DNA from: Lutjanus erythropterus
Lineage: Eukaryota > Chordata > Actinopteri > Lutjaniformes > Lutjanidae
Reading direction: 5' to 3'
DNA: 64,000 nucleotides
Assembly: GCA_020091685.1 (NCBI GenBank)
Contig: CM034601.1
Location: 6,098,429 to 6,162,428, forward strand
In this document: positions 48,001-59,565 of the stretch, piece by piece
How the letters are laid out: each line of letters starts with the position of its first letter
Numbering within the stretch: position 1 is the stretch's first letter
Notes under the pieces: generated by a model
What the model was told of the DNA's origin: nothing
Seen by the model: the letters and a program-made list of their open reading frames with translations, nothing else
Database searches by the model: none
Program-made: the position numbers and the translations under genes

Positions 48001-51000
48001 TCCTTAGAAAAATCAAGAATGTTGAATAAAGATCTCTCTAAAACATCAAAACTGAATATTATAATGGTCATTAAGGCAGGATTTACTGCAGGACTGTAGT
48101 ATAAGACTATGAAACAAGCTGATACACTCAGCCACCCTTCCCTTGTGTTGATTGGTCAATGTCTGGTGCTGCCAGCCACTTTAATTACCACTAAATATTT
48201 ATTTATTTTAAGGTTGTATGAACATTTAAGTTGATGTACAGCTAAGGTATTTACATCCTGACTGTATGTGTGCGTGCAACACAACTTTTGTCGGGTTATC
48301 ACCTGGCTGAAATCCCAAAAATAAAATAAAAATAAGATTACATTTGCACACAAAAGCCAAAAATTAAAGAAGTTGTGTAAGTAAAGTGAGTGGTGGGCAG
48401 GAGGACAGACAGGTTATGTCTCTCCTTCTTATGTTAAATTGAAGGATTATGGTCTGTCTGCACATTCACACACTGCTGATTTACATATTCCATTCGCATT
48501 ATGAGGAAATGTTGTTAATTGATGTATTTGCCAAGTCACAAAAAGTTTGTACTGAAGTTGTCAGAAAAACAATCAGTGGCAACTTATTTCTTTTGTTTTC
48601 CTACAATACCAGTTTTATGGTTATATGAGTGCATTCAGGCTACTGGTTAAAATTAGGGAAAGATTGTGGTGTTGGTTAAAAAAGCCAAAAGTAAGATGAA
48701 AAACTGGGAATTAACTGTTTTCTTTCTTATATTTGAACTGAAACCTCTTTCCCGTATCCACACACAGGACTCAGAGTGGAAACTTGTGTGTTAGAAAAGA
48801 TAGCATCCTTCACCAAAACATGATGGAGGGAAATGGTTGCCATGGGTAGCAGACAAATCTTTTAAATTCGTACAAGTGTCACAAATGCAGTTCCACTTCA
48901 GGCTCTCGCCACACAGTAAGCACTCCACAGTTTTCTTGGATCTTCCTTTTCAGGTACTGCTTCCACAGTTTGAATAACAGTGTTCACACCACACATGCTA
49001 AGTGTGACCACAGCACTCTTTCGATTGACAAGTCATGTCCAGTCAAGTTACAGCCTGTTTCTCAAAATCACAAACTGCCTCAGGGGGCTTTATGGTCTGT
49101 ACAGCATACGACACCCTCTGTCCTGTGACCCTCCATTCAAAAAAAAAAAAAAGAACAACAACAGAGGAGGGAAGGGACTGACTGACATGCAAAATCACAG
49201 TGTATAATTTCAGAAGTTACAAACAATTTCAAATTCAGTGATGATGACACTGCAAAAATCTGTTTATAGCTTCAGAGCAAAGTAAGGATAAGTGCTATTA
49301 GACAATCTAAATGCAGAAAGACAGTGCAGTTGCGACAAAAATTTATGAAAAATTTATGAAACAGTCTGTTTGTACCCGGGTGAAAATGGTCACACGGTAT
49401 CTATTCAGCTATTTACACCTGGGCCCCTAGTTTAACTATAAAGAACATCAAAGTCTCTGTAGAGATGAAGTTGTGGTGGATGAGACGGATTAAACACAGG
49501 ACTTTCTCCCAGGAGGTTTGAGTCCCATGTGAAACTGTAAGTCTGTGTTGACTTGCAGTTTTCAGTCGCACTTTTGTTAGGTTTAGGCAAACAAAACAAC
49601 TTGGTTTGGTTTAGGAAAAGACCATGGTTTGGCATGTTTAAATAGCCACATTGGCTTTTATTTACACCCCGGGTGCAAATACTTGCCCAATAAGAAATGT
49701 TGGAAATCTCCACATTTGAGACGCTGAAAACATCATTTTCTGTTTGCATGAAAAATTACTTTCACAGTTAATTCATTATCAGAATAATTTAATTGTTTAG
49801 TTCTTACCACTAGTGCGGTCAGGTAAGTGAGCTGTCAGATTTACTTGCCCAACATGGGATTTTACTTGCCCAGGACAGGCAGGCAATCCTTATTGTCAAG
49901 TCCTGACAGCTGGGTGTAAATAGTCACATTGGCTAGTCCACACTGGACGCAAATAGCATTGTTCACTACCAACACCTGGGTGCTACTAGCATCTGGCAAG
50001 ATAAATCATCATCCCTGCCACTGGTCCATGTTGTAACCGGTGCCTCTGCCTCTTTCCTCCTCATGCAGCTTTGCAGGACTGAGTTAGTCAAACTCTACAG
50101 TTGTAAGAAGACTTCTGACTTTTAAAAAAAACCTTTCTAACTACCCAATCAACTGAACTCAAATCTTAAATTTCCTCGGATAACATTCAGATGCTGGTTG
50201 TCAAGGAGCCAAGACTTGGCAGACCACCTATTCCAACTGTAATTTAAACACAGAGTCTCTACTGAGCCCATTTCTTTGTTCGAAAAAGGCTGGACAGACA
50301 CCTCACCCGTCCCTCTTTTAACACTAGGGTAAAATATTTTCACATGACATCACACACCCTTGATTTTCAGGTCAAGAGGCTCTGGCTAAATCAACACTCA
50401 CATTTTCCCCTTGTGGGACCCACGTGACATTTTGGTCTCAAAGCTTTATCCGCTGCTTGTGATGCTTTTCAAATAAAAACACAGCAACAGCAGCCTTTGG
50501 TCTATTGTGGCGGAGGTCTATTGTAACACAAGCTCTTCATAGTGTCATGGCCACCGCACAGTCAGTGTGCAGCTCGCTGGGCGGAATGCCTCAGTGCTCT
50601 CGGGAAGGAGAAAAGGATATCTTTGTTTCAGATTTCCTTCATATCACTGTCACACAAACACACAGCTTTTAGTTGTTTTGTTCCCATGGTGATGGGTTAC
50701 ACAACTCGCTGCCAAATCACCATAACAACAAGCTAAAAAAGGGGTGTCAGGAAAAGCACTTGCTCGTGGACAAGTGGGGGCTTAGAGCGCAAGATCTTGA
50801 TGCACAGTAACGCAGTGTCTTTTCTTCAGTGGCAGATTAAAGAGACCTAAAATGTTTTAATTCAAATGTTTAGTTATTCAGCTGAGGGACTAGAGGCAAC
50901 AAAGACCAAATGAACTTGAGTCATATCTCCAAACTCAGTAAAATCCTGGGAAACAGTGAGACAAGGCAGTGTCTTTAAAGAATGAGAAGCCTTTAGGACA

Positions 51001-53701
51001 TGAGTAACTAAAACTAAACTTTTTTAAACTCCACTTGCAGAGCTTGAAAACACATTCATATGGTGAATGTATGCTAATGATGTTTTAACATGGTTTTAAT
51101 GAGTAAATTCTTGAACAACACAAGCGGACCAGCCTTACTTGAGCATGTTTTCCATCACTAACATACAGTATCTGTATCTGTCCTAGATTATTGCTGTGAA
51201 ATTTAGGCTGTCAACTCGGAAAAGTAACCAAATTTGATGAAAATGTTACGCTCTACTTTTTGGGACTTAAATCCCCTGCACGGTCCAACTCTCTAAACAT
51301 GCACATTACTCTGGAAATTGCTGCAAGTATCAAATTCCTTCCACTGAACTTGTCCATTAGGCTGTCGGTCCACTTGACATTACTGGCCATCATAATGTCC
51401 AAACCATTGAATCACTGCCTGTAGATATTTTTGAGAAATGAGAAATGGTATTTCTCCATAATACTAACCAGTATCCTGCCACTACAGTATTGCCAAACCT
51501 TCTGCAAACTGATATTTGCACATTACAGCTCATTAATAACACTCTGTGAGATCAATCCTTGTAAAGGTGTTACCTCGCAGAATAAACTGCCAACTCAGTG
51601 ATTCTGGGAGTTTCTGCATTTTAGCTTTGGATGGGATTTTTTTTTCTATAATGGAAGAAGACGTCTTGTGATACAGAGGTAACAGTTGGGTACAAGAAGT
51701 ATGGCCCCTGTTTAGACCTGATCAGATCATAAGTGGACAGCTCTCTGCACATCACTTCAAACCTGCGTCTCTATTTACATCTTGAGTGACAACTTGGGTT
51801 TGGATACTTCACCACTCTATGTGCAAATAAACATGTTACATCATTTTCTGTTTGCAAAGACTGAATGTCTTGTGCTGGGACCAATGGACACAATGTTTTT
51901 TTTTCCACAAATAATATAACACTTGCCCTATTAACAAGAAGGTGAAGATAATCAAGAATTAACAATTATTAACAATATTTTACAGAGGTTTGGAGACTAT
52001 CTACATGTATGGCAAGATGTAGGCTTTATTGGTTGCCGTATTTGTAAAATCTGACATGTTTACAGACAATAAAATGTTGGCTTCTTTCAAAATTTTAGTG
52101 CAAATGGTGAAATCGGTTGAAACAGCATGTTAAAATACCTAGCAGCAATGCTGTGCACGATGCCTCTGTACAGGTAAAGAAACAGCCTAATATACTGCAT
52201 TTAAAAGTGAATTTACAAGAAGGCAGGAATGATTAAAAATGTATTGCAGCGCATTACAACAAGCCCTCATGTTTGGTACATATATATAAGACTGCATTGC
52301 TCTGTGTTGTATTGCATTGTATTACATTGTGCTTTGATGGTTTGTGCTTTGATTTGTTCTGGTCTTCGCTCTGTCTTAGCAGTATGGACTTGACTTCTGT
52401 GTTATGGAAAAAATAAACTTTTTCATAATTAAAATACATATCTATACATATCTACATATTATTGTTGTATGTATAAGTATATTAAGTTTCTCCTCAACAA
52501 CTCTCCATAATGTGTGTGTTTTTTTAAGGGAATCTTGCAGTTATTGTGTGTTCATAAACATCTGCTGTTCATCTTGGCAGGTAAGAGAGCGCAAGCACAT
52601 AATTTGCATTACAGTGAACCAAATGGAAATTAGACAACTGTTTCATGTGTAGGACACTAATTGAGTGGGCGGTTCTTCAAAGTGGCCCAGGACACACGGC
52701 ATGCACTTTTGTAATAATGTGGTATCAGATCTCAATGCAGCTTCAATGAATCTCGAATGCTTTCACACCTGCACTTAAAGTTCACAAGAACACCTAAAGA
52801 CATGTGTTCATACCAGACAAAAACAGGGCCTCTCATGAACAGCTGGTTAATCCAAATTAGAAATATATCATATTTTTTCAACATTAGAGGGGAGTTATTT
52901 CTTCAGTAAAAAGTGTTTCCAACAAAAAGAGATTAAAGTGAGGTTAATATATTTGTTTCCATACAGGACAAATAAAGGATGAACTATTGGCAGGGTCAGA
53001 TACCAGAAAATATTATTAGAATTTGGGTCAACCAATGCTTCATGTTTTCCCCCACTGATATATGTGTCAGTCAGGGTCTCTTTTTCCTCAAATGTATGTA
53101 AAAGAGTATCTGCACTTCTTCACTTCAACAGGCACTCAATCAACTATTTACCATAAGACGGCTTAAGATCAGGGCACTGAGGTTTCCTGCAAGACGGGGC
53201 GTTTGTGTGAGACTAAAGCTATAGTAATTCCACGGATTGGATTTGAATGAGACACACTGAGGCGAGAGGATTTTAATATTATTATTTAACAAGAGTCTGA
53301 CTTCTTCTAAATGGAGCTGTATACTGTAATTTCTCATTTCTTCTGAAAAGCTTAAAGGGGCATTCACTGAAGACAAGGCTGATTTATTATGTGCATAATA
53401 TCACACGCACTCCAAATCTGTAAACATTTTTGAATTTATTTGTTGTGACACTCTGAATGAGCCCGACAAAGATATAATCTGGAGGCCATTTATTCCTTGT
53501 AGTGTTAAATATACCTCGGTAAAAATGACAAAAACAAATATTAGTATAGCCTGAAGCTCCTCAGAAGGAAACAACGTGGAAATATTAGTTTTGGACTGTG
53601 TTTGTTGTTTGTCTTACTTGGCTTTAGGTTTTATATAAAAATAAAGACACTGATTTTGATGGACAGTTTAAAAACTGGTCCTTCATTACTCAACAAAACT
53701 A
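45056..53701. other. Long non-coding stretch with scattered repeat fragments
   Basis: No gene recognised. Fragments of the GGTTTAGG-type fish repeat occur at about 46579-46640 (reverse), 48640-48690 and 49575-49640 (TTAGGTTTAGGCAAACAAAA). An A14 run lies at 49139-49152. The segment 49370-49990 alternates GGGTGCAAATA / TTGCCCAA motifs and may be a decayed repeat complex. Elsewhere the sequence is unique and AT-rich. Confidence 0.45.
49697..49812 (+). repeat. 3' fragment of the ATCGATTAAT MITE family
   Basis: CCACATTTGAGACGCTGAAA, GCATGAAAAATTACTTTCAC and AATTCATTATCAGAATAATT follow the last third of the MITE family seen at 12785 and 32882. The start is missing. Confidence 0.6.
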
Positions 53702-53874
53702 CAGTCCCAATTCCAATAAAGTTGGGACTTTGTGTAAAACATAAATAAAAACAGAATGCAATGACTTGCAACTTATTTTCAACCAGTATTAAACTGAATA
53801 CAGTACAAAGACAAGATATAAACTTTACTGTTTTTGTAAATATATACTTATTCTGAATTTGATGGCTGCATCTA

Positions 53875-55050
53875 TGAATACAAGTTACTGTAACCCGTCA
53901 AGTCACTGTCACTTCCTCCCTTCAGCATAGATGTCACTTTCCATATAAGAACAACACTGCATATGCGCTGACAAATTGTTACTTCTTGTTGTGCTTTAAA
54001 TACTCCGTGGGACACGAGCCAGTATTCTGCTCTATTGCTGTGTGTCGCCTAAACTGAAACTGAGTCTCCACCGTTGTTCAGCTGGCAGACAGGAGTTGGA
54101 AATTCCTGTTCAGGGTACGTGTTGTGCACCATGCTGTCTTGTGTGTATTTTCTCTTGTTAATATCATGCCCTGTAGACGTCAGGTACAGATAAGCCCCAG
54201 CAGAAACCGCTGGTGTGCGTGAGACGGGTCTTATCCCACCTGTAAATGTAGGCACTGTTTGTTTATTGCCCACATATTCCTGCATATATGGTTCTGTAGG
54301 TGTCCGGTGAGGTGGCCTGTGTATGTGTGCTGTGTGTGACAGGTGTGCCCACAGTAGAAAAGGACAGTATTTGTCCTATCTGGAGGTCATCATGAGAAGG
54401 TATTGTTTGAAACCTCTCTGTCTTTTATTTTCAGGGTAGTTTGCTACTGTTTTGCCTCTACAATATATATCTTTGTTTTGTGATTAGTACATTGTTGTCT
54501 TAAATATATACATATATTTTGCCTTCAAAGTATATAGATATTTATGTTACTTTTGCCTTTATATTTTGCCTTTACTGTGTATTTTGCCCATTGTTTAGAA
54601 GTATTTGCCTTTCTTTTTTGCATTAGCTTATATTGTATTTGGTACATTTTGTCTAATCTGTTTTACTGAGTTTTGTTTTCTTTGTCTGCCTTGTTTTCCC
54701 TTTTTGCTCAGTTCTTCTTTGGTACAGCAGCTGTTTCATTGACCAAGTGGGGTTGTGTGTGTGTGCTAGGCCACGTAAGATGAAGCCACCATTTCTGTAG
54801 ATCTGAAGTGCTTTAATTCTGCCTCAGTGCTCTGTTTTAACTTAGTGTTCTATGGTTTGCTGTTCCCCTGCATGCAGATAAGTATTGCACGACACTTGTG
54901 TTGGTGTTTGTGTGCTGTGCTAGTGTGTGTGTGCAGGTGAAGGGGGTGAAATAGAAATTGGACAAAGGCCAGGCCTCTAGTCATAATTTATTAATTATAT
55001 ACATCTTTAGCGTGTAGTAATAGACTTTTTTGTTTTGTTTTTTTCCTCTT
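53875..55050. other. Foreign DNA inside the Tc1 element
   Basis: About 1.18 kb with no similarity to the Tc1 copy at 43871. It stands where the N-terminal half of the transposase gene should be, so that part was replaced or deleted when this DNA arrived. It has GT-rich and TTTTGCCTTTA-type stretches and a slightly GC-richer left part (54000-54300). A minus-strand frame at 54049-54285 has no recognisable domain. I could not find clear LTR ends or a target-site duplication, so solo LTR, captured host DNA and another element all remain possible. Confidence 0.6.
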
Positions 55051-55052
55051 CT

Positions 55053-55280
55053 TTGGGGTGTTAGTGCCCATGGCATCATGGCTAACTGTCACATCTGTCA
55101 AGGCCCCATTAACACTGAAAGATACAGGTTTTGGACCAACATATGCTGCCGTCCAGACAGAGACTTTTTCAGAGATGTCTCGGCTTATTAAAGCAGGACA
55201 ATCCCAAGACATAATGAAACACAAAATACGGAGACCAACTCATATATCCAGCAAGAATGAGAAAGAATTTCACTTATAAA
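55053..55280 (+). pseudogene. Tc1-like transposase remnant, C-terminal half
   Basis: The translation matches the same catalytic-domain region as the copy at 44273-44470: a GHG-like segment, VKAPLTLK for the family's E-GTINAE stretch, then a diverged QVLEQHMLPS region and a QSQD motif where QQDN is expected. Catalytic motifs are incomplete. It ends in sequence that leads into the right terminal inverted repeat. Confidence 0.75.
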
Positions 55281-55566
55281 ACTTTACAGTTAGTGTCCTC
55301 AGTTCCCAAACATCGACTCAGTGCAGTTTAAAGAAAAGGTGACGTATCACAGTGGTAAACAAGCTCCTGTCCCAAACTTTTTTGGAACATGGTGCAGGCA
55401 TCACATTCAGAATGAGTGTATATTTATAAAAAACAATGACCACTAAATATCTTGCCTCTGTACTGTCTTCAACTAAACATAAGTCTAAAAGTTTTTGCAA
55501 ATCATTACATTCTGTTTTTATTTATTTTTTACACAACGTCCCAACTTTTAGAGAACTGGAGTTGTA

Positions 55567-58063
55567 CAATGTCACTGGATAACTTCATCAGATCAGAGAC
55601 AGTCACAGACAAGTGCTGATTTATGCAGATTGAATAACGAATTCAATAATGTGCACAAAGACAAAGACAATGGTAATCATTGAGGACAAAGACATTGAAT
55701 TAGACATTGATTGCCTTAATTAACAGTGACTGGCATCTTTGTTCGACTTAATCTGTTGGAGTGAAAACAAAGAGAGTTTCATAATACTGTGCAGGTGGTG
55801 GAATGTGCAAGGTTTAAATGCAGTGGGGCATAATAAGAGTTTTAATGCGCCTAAAGGCTAAATGTCAGAGTTTATTATGGGGGTGAAGTGAAGAGAATGT
55901 CATCAGAAAGAGAAGAATATCCAGGAAACCTTTAGTGCAGTGAACAGATTGTATTACAGAGTCTGAGGCTGAGGAGCTTTCTGTCCCTATTATACTGTAA
56001 AAAGGACCATAAATACTGTTGTTTATAGAACAAAGGTATCAGAGATGAATTTGCAGACTACAGTTTAGAAACTGCAGACAAGTAGCTTTTGCGTAGTTAA
56101 ACACGGTAAGTCTATCTAGAAATATTTTTCTTTCAGTTGTTTATGCGATGCAGCATTTTCTAAACAGACACTAAACCTCGCTGACCCAACACTAATCTAA
56201 TATTTACAATTTTATGAGTTCTGCTGCAAAAAAAAAAAAAAAAAAAAAGGGCAATAATATAATGGTGAACTGAAAATATGGCCAAGAAGGAGGGCCTGCT
56301 TAAGAACAGGTGGAACTTGAAAAATAAAGTCTGTGCACCAAATGCACTGCCTCTGCAATAATTCATATTGCTTAGAAGTACTTTATTTCTCCTCTCCTCA
56401 GATTAAAGTTAGAAAAAATAACTCGCTGGTAGCCAAACTGGGGTCAGATAATACATTTTAAAGTATGCGTCCTTTATTTTTTCCTTGCCTTCAGTCCCTT
56501 ACCACTTTCAAAGAATATGTCAGTGTAGGCTGGTTGGAATTTATGCAAAATATGAAAGTCAGCAGTTGCACAATGACATCCACACTGTCAGCAGGACTGA
56601 TGGTTTTGCTAAAATAGCACACATAAATGCACGTCTTACCTTTAAAGACTTCAAACCTTCCATTACTGAGTGAATTTCTTTGATTAAAAAGTCATCTGAT
56701 CTGATATTACATGTCTTCTACAACTACAAATTGTGCAAAGGAATCTTTCTGTATTTCTTTTTAAAAAGTCTAAATCAAAAGCTTTGGATTTCCTTATTTT
56801 ATATTATTCTTTTTATATTGTATGTTTTATCTTCACTGATGTTTAAGCAAACAACATGTTTCCTTCAAACCATGACATACATGCTGTTGTACAAATGTTA
56901 GAAATTGTAAGTGAACACTGACTGTGACATCGATGTCTTCATTTGTAAAGGCTGACATAAAATAGTTATAACTGAGGTAATGGTATATTTAACACTGAGT
57001 TCATGAAGGTTAAAACCTTTATTCTGTTGTACAGTTGTGTAGATGTTTCAGAGAGTGTCGATGAATTATATTTACATCTCATTAACACAATCCTCTGATA
57101 ATGAGATGTGAACCAAAGCGTACAGGAGACATGCATTTACATTTAGTCACTGATGGAAACATCAAGCAGGGTGGTACCTGCGGATGGATGCGACTGACAA
57201 AAGCACAGCACATCCAGCAGGGTTTTTTTCCAGTCCCTTTGTGATTTTAAGTTTATTGTTTCCTCGCTTCAAATGGGGCGTATGAAAGGAAACAATTCAA
57301 AGTCACTGACTGGGAAAGATTTCCTGATCTTTCTTTACTGACTTGGCAGATAAAAGGAAACAAGTGGTGAGATTAAATATTCACGAAACCCCAACATGTG
57401 GAGGCATATGTTTTATTGATTGAGAGCAAAGAACAATAGAGTCTCAGGTTTTTGACTTTAAAAGCACTCTGAGGGTGAATGGAACTTTTACGCACCGAAG
57501 AACCACACAGGAAAAGTGACGGAATCGTCCCTCTAGAGCCATTTTCTTGCTACGCTACAGAGGCTAAGGTTAACACTCTGCTCAAGAGGCTAATGGAATG
57601 CACTGGAGCTCCCCACTTACTGTAGAAGCATGGGGGTAGCGCTCATCGTCTGGGGAGATATTATGGCTTTTGGTTTGAAAAATGAATAGAAGGGCAAGGA
57701 GACTGTTTGTTTAGGGATCAAACAGCCAAGACAAAGGAATGTGCAGATGACAAAGAGCCTTGCCAACATGGACGCTGGTTAAGTGGATGTCGTGAATGTC
57801 AGATTTAGCATTGCTCTCTAATGGATCTTGCCCAGGATGAAGTCTACGCATTTGTTCTCAGACCATTAAACAGGGCTGCGGCCTACCTGAGTGGCTTCAC
57901 AGGAGACTGTAAAGATACTAATGGTTACTATGCTGGAGCAAAATCCGTAAGGGGAAATCTCAGGGAGGGGGATTCCTATCAGTTGGCAGATGTGGGTGTT
58001 TTGCTTTCCATTGCTAAGACTTTTAGAGAGTTTTAATCCACAGATACCTGCAATATCTTTCTT
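55567..58063. other. Non-coding DNA with an A21 run
   Basis: A run of 21 A lies at 56228-56248, possibly a retroposed poly-A tail, though no retroelement body was recognised beside it. The stretch 57350-57800 is unique and unannotated. Nothing coding was found. Confidence 0.45.
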
Positions 58064-58857
58064 GGTAACACTTTCTATGAAGGTTGTGCCTATACTGCAT
58101 TACAAGCACATTAAAAAGACATTAAAGGCATTTATAATGCTTTTAAGAGGTGGACATAAAGTATTATAGGTTCAGCATTATGTCTATACTGCATTATAAG
58201 CATTTATAAGGCTTTCTAAAACTTTATAAATGATTATAATGCTGCATGACAACTTGAAGCAAATAACAAAGTATTATAAGAGGTGGACATGTTGTATTAT
58301 AAGTTTAGAATTCATAATGCTTTATAACTCCATGCCAAAACAGTGTTTTAAATAAGAATCTGAGTCCTGTACACAGCACATTATAACCGTCATGACTTTT
58401 GTCAATATAAATGGAATAATGTCTAAACTTCAATAACACACTATAGCATAACTTTGTGAACTGAAAGCAAACTCACATCACTGTTTTTAGCAATTATATG
58501 ATGTTTATGAGACATTATTACATTTCAAAAACGTATGATTTATAATCTGTTGAGATACATTAGATCAGTTCTCTATGAGTCTTTATAACTGCTCACATCA
58601 TGGTAGTTATAACATACTGTGTAAGTCAGATTCTTCTTTCGAACATTGTTGTCACTTTTTCATGGAGGTATAAAGCATTATGAATGCTAAATTTATAATA
58701 CATTATGTTCCACCTCTTATAATACTCTACAAACTTTGTTACAAATTCTCATGCATGATTATGAACATTTATGAAGGTTTTTTAAGCCTTATAAATGCAT
58801 TATAATGTTATGAAGGTGCCTTTAATGAAGGTCATGATCCTCATTGAGAGCATTACC
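58064..58857. mobile_element. AT-rich foldback element with TTATAATGC motifs
   Basis: The left end GGTAACACTTTCTATGAAGG is inverted at the right end (CTTTAATGAAGG...GAGAGCATTACC). The arms 58180-58350 and 58640-58810 are inverted copies sharing GTATTATAAGAGGTGGACAT and CATAATGCTTTATA-CTCCATG. The repeated ATTATAATGC motifs make the whole sequence palindromic. It has no coding capacity. The family is one I have seen in fish DNA but cannot name. Confidence 0.8.
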
Positions 58858-59198
58858 AAAATTTATATTTATAAGACATTATTCCATTTCAGAAACTTTT
58901 TCATCTGGTATGATACATGAGGTCAGTTGTTTTTATAACTGGCTAAAGTTATGGTGGTTATAATGTGCTGTGTAATGGTTATGGTAACACTGTTGTAACT
59001 TTGGCATGAAGCTATAAGGCATTATGAATACTGAACTTAAAAAAAACATTGTGTTCACCACTAATACTATAACCCTTATTATAAGTTGTTATGGTTGTAA
59101 ACAAGAGTTCAATGAAGCCTTTCAAGTGCGTTATCATGTTATGAATGAGATTATAATGCATTATAGACATAGCCTTAATAGAGAAAGTTACTACTACC
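58858..59198. repeat. Duplicated right half of the foldback element
   Basis: AGACATTATTCCATTTCAGA ... GGTTATAATGTGCTGTGTAA ... AAGGCATTATGAATACTGAA ... TAATAGAGAAAGTTACTACTACC runs parallel to 58500-58857 of the element beside it. This looks like a tandem duplication of one arm plus centre, now diverged by about a quarter. Open frames here are artefacts. Confidence 0.75.
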
Positions 59199-59235
59199 TT
59201 TTATTCTCTTGAGTTTTAATCACAGTTAGGTGTTG

Positions 59236-59565
59236 AACATCAATTCTTTCTGAGCACTGACAAAAATGTACCATTGTGTATCAAAAAGTGTCTGGAACTG
59301 AAACTGGCAGCGAACACTATCACATATTTTCTCAGACATTTCCTGAAGCCGAACAAGTCTAACATAAAACAAGCTTGATTTAGGCACAGTAGGCAAAAAT
59401 GTCTTTATCTGAAGCTCAGTATGGGACAATGGATCAAGACATTTCAAACCAAGATGACAGCACTCTGCCAAACACCAATACATCATCATACAAACCAGGG
59501 CTAAAAAAAAAAAAATGTCAAGGCTGCTGTTCACAGAGATGTGTCCAGGTTGCCACTGTGTGCTC
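59236..59565. repeat. Dispersed repeat family Y, copy 1
   Basis: It shares AACATAAAACAAGCTTGATT, GACAATGGATCAAGACATTT, CAAACCAAGATGACAGCACT, an A12-13 run and CACAGAGATGTGTCCAGG with 63326-63658 in direct orientation and the same order. Its left 100 bp is more diverged than its right. A 126-codon minus-strand frame spans it and has a counterpart in the other copy, but the shared part lacks any known domain. Confidence 0.85.

Larger units (their letters stand above)
53702..55564 (+). mobile_element. Chimeric Tc1-like transposon, copy 2, with recognisable ends
   Basis: It is flanked by TA at both ends (53700-53701 and 55565-55566). The left end CAGTCCCAATTCCAATAAAG and the reverse complement of the right end (CAACTCCAGTTCTCTAAAAG) are inverted mates, and both continue into TTGGGAC-TTGTGTAAAA-ATAAATAAAAACAGAATG. 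Pairing extends about 170 bp, to near 53872 and 55395. The right half carries a transposase remnant in plus orientation. The centre (about 53875-55050) is not Tc1 sequence. The overall 1.86 kb is longer than expected for an intact Tc1-like element. Confidence 0.9.

Noticed and set aside
53875..55050. Interpretation as a solo LTR
   Set aside because: It was not possible to find matching TG...CA ends with a short target-site duplication, so it was left as unidentified foreign DNA.
58500..59198. Regularly repeated TTATAATGC words that could be mistaken for a CRISPR-like array
   Set aside because: They are dispersed words within an AT-rich palindromic transposon, with no constant repeat or spacer length. 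The host is a eukaryote.
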